Assembly: GCA_021813225.1 (NCBI GenBank)
Contig: JAKALH010000173.1
Coordinates: 1 to 6,419, forward strand
Direction: 5' to 3'
Length of the DNA stretch: 6,419 nt
Source: Chloroflexota bacterium
GTDB lineage: Bacteria > Chloroflexota > Anaerolineae > J036 > Brachytrichaceae
Shown here in pieces: positions 3,966-6,419 of the stretch. The notes under the pieces are model-generated. The model made no database searches. It was not told the DNA's origin and was given only the letters and a program-made list of their open reading frames with translations. The stretch's first letter is position 1; every line of letters starts with the position of its first letter. Position numbers and translations under genes: made by a program.

Positions 3966-6419
3966 ATGTTGCAACCGCCACTCGTCATCAGACATAATGC
4001 GCGCAGCGGTTTGCGATGCCTGCTGGCAGTGGCGGTTGCCTGCCTTGCAGGTTTACTGGTTGCCTGCTCTGCCGATAGTAACCCCACCAGCGGCGCGCCG
4101 GTGGTGGAGTATCTGCAAAGCATCATCCCCACTCTCAGTCCGACGGCTACCGCTTTGCCGACGCCTACGCCGACCCCGGACCCCGCCATTCTGATACAGC
4201 AGGCGCGCCATGCCGGCTTCAATGGCAATGATCAGCAGGCCGCCGGTCTGTATCAGCAGGCGTTGAGCATCATCAGCCAGCCCACTTCCACGCTGGCATT
4301 GCAGGCGCGTATGGGCCTGGGACAGAGCCAGCTTGGCGCCGGAGACACCCCGGCGGCGCTGAGTACGTTTACGGCGGTGGTTTCCGATGCCGTCACCGGC
4401 ACACAGGCGCTGAATGCCGATATTCTGCTGGGGCAGGCTGCCGCGCGCGCAGGCGATAATACTGCGGCCATCCATTACTACTCGACGACTCTGGCGGCGA
4501 ACCTGGTCATCTCTCCCTATCTGGCGCTGTGGCTGGGTGACGCTTATTTGGCGGCCAACCAGCCCGTCAGCGCGGTGCAGCCCTACAGCATCGCCGTGGC
4601 GTATGCATCGACGCCGGTGCAGGTTGTTCTGCGCCGCGAGAAGCTGGCGCTGGCTTTGCAGTTATCCGGCAGGTACCCGGATGCGCTGGCGCTGTACGAA
4701 GCCAATATGACCGCTGCCCAGTATGCCGTTACGAAAGCGCGCAACGAACTGGCGTCTGCGCAGGTGCTGTTAGCTATGGGGCAGACGCGCGCGGCTTATC
4801 GCCAGTTCGACGACATCATCACGCGCTACCCCGACCTGTCAATGGCGTTTGCCGCCATACAGGCGCTTGACAAGGCCGGGCAACCCGTCGACGACGTGCA
4901 GCGCGGCATCGTCGATTACCATGCCGGAGCCAACGCCGCCGCGCAGGCGGCGTTCAAACGCGCCATCTTAAAAGACAGCCGTCTCAATGAGATCCGCTAC
5001 TGGGCGGCCCTGAACTATGTCGATCTGGGCAGTGTGACGGATGCCTACCGCAACCTGAACGGCATCATCGCCGAGGGCGCGAAATCGCCGCGCTACGGCG
5101 ATGCGCTTATGGAGAAAGGTGCGCTGCTGGGCGCTGCCGGCGACTATGCCAATGCAGCCGCGACCTATCAGAAACTGGCCGATACGGCCCCGCAGGACCC
5201 GCAGGCCGCGCCGGCGCTGCAGCGCATCGGCAGGCTGTACGAACGCGCCGGCATGATGCAGCAGGCGGCAGATGCGTACCTGGCCGCCGTGGCGGCGTAT
5301 CCAGCCGATGCGGGCGCGCCTGAGGCCCTGTTGCGAGGCGCGATTCTGCTGCACCGGCTGGGGCGCTATAGCGACGCGATTGCCAGGTTCGAGGCGCTGC
5401 TTGCGGCGTACCCGAACGCGCCGATAGCGCCGCTTGCGCAACTCTGGCTGGGCAAGGCGCAGGTCGCTGCCGGCGACGTCATTACGGGCCAGTTGACTTT
5501 GACCAATCTGGCACAGACCCGGCCCGACGTATACGAAGGCGCGCGAGCCGCCGAACTTGCCGCGGACATCACCAGCGCACCGCTGTCAAAACCCTTCGGA
5601 ACGGTTGTCACACCCACACAAGCTGAGTTAAGCGCCCGGCAGGCGGATGCGGAGAAATGGCTGCGCGCCCGGTTAAGCATCAGCGAAACCGTCGACATCC
5701 GCACGATCACGACGACTTTGAGCGGCGATATCCGCTACCGGCGCGGCGACGCGCTATGGCAACTGGGTCTGCGGGATGACGCCGGTGATGAGTTCGACGC
5801 GCTGCGCGGCGCCTATCGCGACAATGCCCTCATCCTGTACCAACTGGCGCTGTATTTCCGCGATATTGGCGCGTACCGCCAGTCGATTGGCGCCGCGGCG
5901 GCGCTGATGCGCGCCGTGAATGCCGCGAGCATCGCGGATACGCCCGTGTTCGTCGCGCGGCTGGTCTATCCCATCTACTACCCCGATCTCATCGCCGAGC
6001 AGGCCAGCGCCTATGCTCTGGACCCATTATTGATGGCGGGTCTGATCCGGCAGGAAAGCCTTTTCGAGCCGAACGCCGCATCGGGCGCCAATGCCTATGG
6101 CCTGATGCAGGTTATCCCGGCAACCGGCAAGGAGATCAATGCCGCTCTGCACTGGCCGCCCAACTACAGCGAGCGCGACCTGACCCGCCCGTATGTCAGC
6201 GTGCGTTTCGGTGCCTACTACCTTTCGCGGCAGCGGCAGGCGCTGGGCGGCGACCTGTATGCCATGCTGGCGGCGTATAACGGCGGCCCGGGGATGGCGG
6301 CGCGCTGGAAGGACCGCAGCGGCGGCGACCCGGATGTTTTCTACATTACGATGCCGCTGGATGGGGCCGGTTACCGTGAGACGCAGCTCTACATCCGCAC
6401 GGTAACCAACAACTACGCG
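3966..6419 (+). CDS. Lipoprotein with TPR-like repeats and a C-terminal lytic transglycosylase (SLT) domain, 3' partial
   Basis: The frame is open from ATG 3966 to the right edge (818 codons, no stop), so the C-terminal end is missing. An in-frame TAG at 3951 rules out a much earlier start. Residues 1-34 form a signal peptide: Arg-containing N-terminus, hydrophobic stretch, then the lipobox LVAC with C34 as lipidation site, so the protein should be anchored outside the membrane. A Pro/Thr linker follows (about 55-73). From about 75 to 490 come helical TPR-like repeats, clearest at 235-270 and 385-490 (for example GRYSDAIARFEALLAAYP), probably a scaffold or partner-binding arm. The SLT domain starts near 675: E697 in IRQESLF is the catalytic Glu, then GLMQVIP (712-718), YNGGPG (771-776) and ETQLYIRTV (from E805). 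This is the Slt70/MltC-type fold that cleaves the MurNAc-GlcNAc bond of peptidoglycan with 1,6-anhydro product formation. Slt70 itself is about 645 residues, so this protein is longer. Confidence 0.93.
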   Translation, partial: MLQPPLVIRHNARSGLRCLLAVAVACLAGLLVACSADSNPTSGAPVVEYLQSIIPTLSPTATALPTPTPTPDPAILIQQARHAGFNGNDQQAAGLYQQALSIISQPTSTLALQARMGLGQSQLGAGDTPAALSTFTAVVSDAVTGTQALNADILLGQAAARAGDNTAAIHYYSTTLAANLVISPYLALWLGDAYLAANQPVSAVQPYSIAVAYASTPVQVVLRREKLALALQLSGRYPDALALYEANMTAAQYAVTKARNELASAQVLLAMGQTRAAYRQFDDIITRYPDLSMAFAAIQALDKAGQPVDDVQRGIVDYHAGANAAAQAAFKRAILKDSRLNEIRYWAALNYVDLGSVTDAYRNLNGIIAEGAKSPRYGDALMEKGALLGAAGDYANAAATYQKLADTAPQDPQAAPALQRIGRLYERAGMMQQAADAYLAAVAAYPADAGAPEALLRGAILLHRLGRYSDAIARFEALLAAYPNAPIAPLAQLWLGKAQVAAGDVITGQLTLTNLAQTRPDVYEGARAAELAADITSAPLSKPFGTVVTPTQAELSARQADAEKWLRARLSISETVDIRTITTTLSGDIRYRRGDALWQLGLRDDAGDEFDALRGAYRDNALILYQLALYFRDIGAYRQSIGAAAALMRAVNAASIADTPVFVARLVYPIYYPDLIAEQASAYALDPLLMAGLIRQESLFEPNAASGANAYGLMQVIPATGKEINAALHWPPNYSERDLTRPYVSVRFGAYYLSRQRQALGGDLYAMLAAYNGGPGMAARWKDRSGGDPDVFYITMPLDGAGYRETQLYIRTVTNNYA

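Noticed and set aside
4053..5710. Several minus-strand frames of 70-157 codons
   Set aside because: They all lie opposite the continuous transglycosylase frame and show no family resemblance; the plus frame carries the signal peptide, repeats and catalytic motifs.
1..6419. Search for CRISPR arrays, tRNA, rRNA and insertion sequences
   Set aside because: No regularly spaced direct repeats, no tRNA arm signatures, no rRNA-like stretches and no transposase motifs were found.

Overview
The window reads as a piece of bacterial chromosome, most likely from the phylum Chloroflexota (Anaerolineae-like). The main clue is the predicted lipoprotein at the right end: a lipobox cysteine is followed by a Pro/Thr linker rich in PT repeats, which is common in secreted proteins of that phylum. 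The organism call is an inference and rests on little else. Base composition looks uneven by eye: the left part (histidine phosphatase and the ATPase) is near 50% GC, while the aldo/keto reductase and the transglycosylase are clearly GC-richer.

Layout, left to right. (1) The C-terminal end of a histidine phosphatase, open from the left edge to 350. (2) A plus-strand enolase gene, 428-1333, with good homology at both ends but an in-frame loss of about 125 residues from the catalytic barrel. It encodes 301 residues where the family has about 415-435, and it is probably inactive. (3) Only 4 bp beyond its stop, a convergent minus-strand gene, 1338-2387, for a P-loop ATPase of unknown role. (4) A perfect 12-bp hairpin followed by a T-rich tract (2398-2440) just upstream of the ATPase start, oriented as an intrinsic terminator on the ATPase strand. 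A TATAAT box and a second hairpin lie further upstream, which together suggest a leader attenuator. (5) About 290 bp with no recognisable gene, then a cluster of GC-rich palindromes (2802-2880). (6) An intact aldo/keto reductase, 2897-3856. (7) A long lipoprotein gene from 3966 that runs off the right edge (818 codons seen): signal peptide, Pro/Thr linker, TPR-like helical repeats and an SLT-type lytic transglycosylase domain.

The genes do not form one clear operon. The phosphatase and enolase could recall the mutase-to-enolase steps of glycolysis, but the enolase is damaged and the phosphatase family is broad. The reductase and transglycosylase are co-directional but separated by 109 bp and have unrelated functions. 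I see no CRISPR array, tRNA, rRNA or intact insertion sequence. The observations most worth following up are the deleted enolase, the attenuator-like leader of the ATPase gene and the palindrome cluster.
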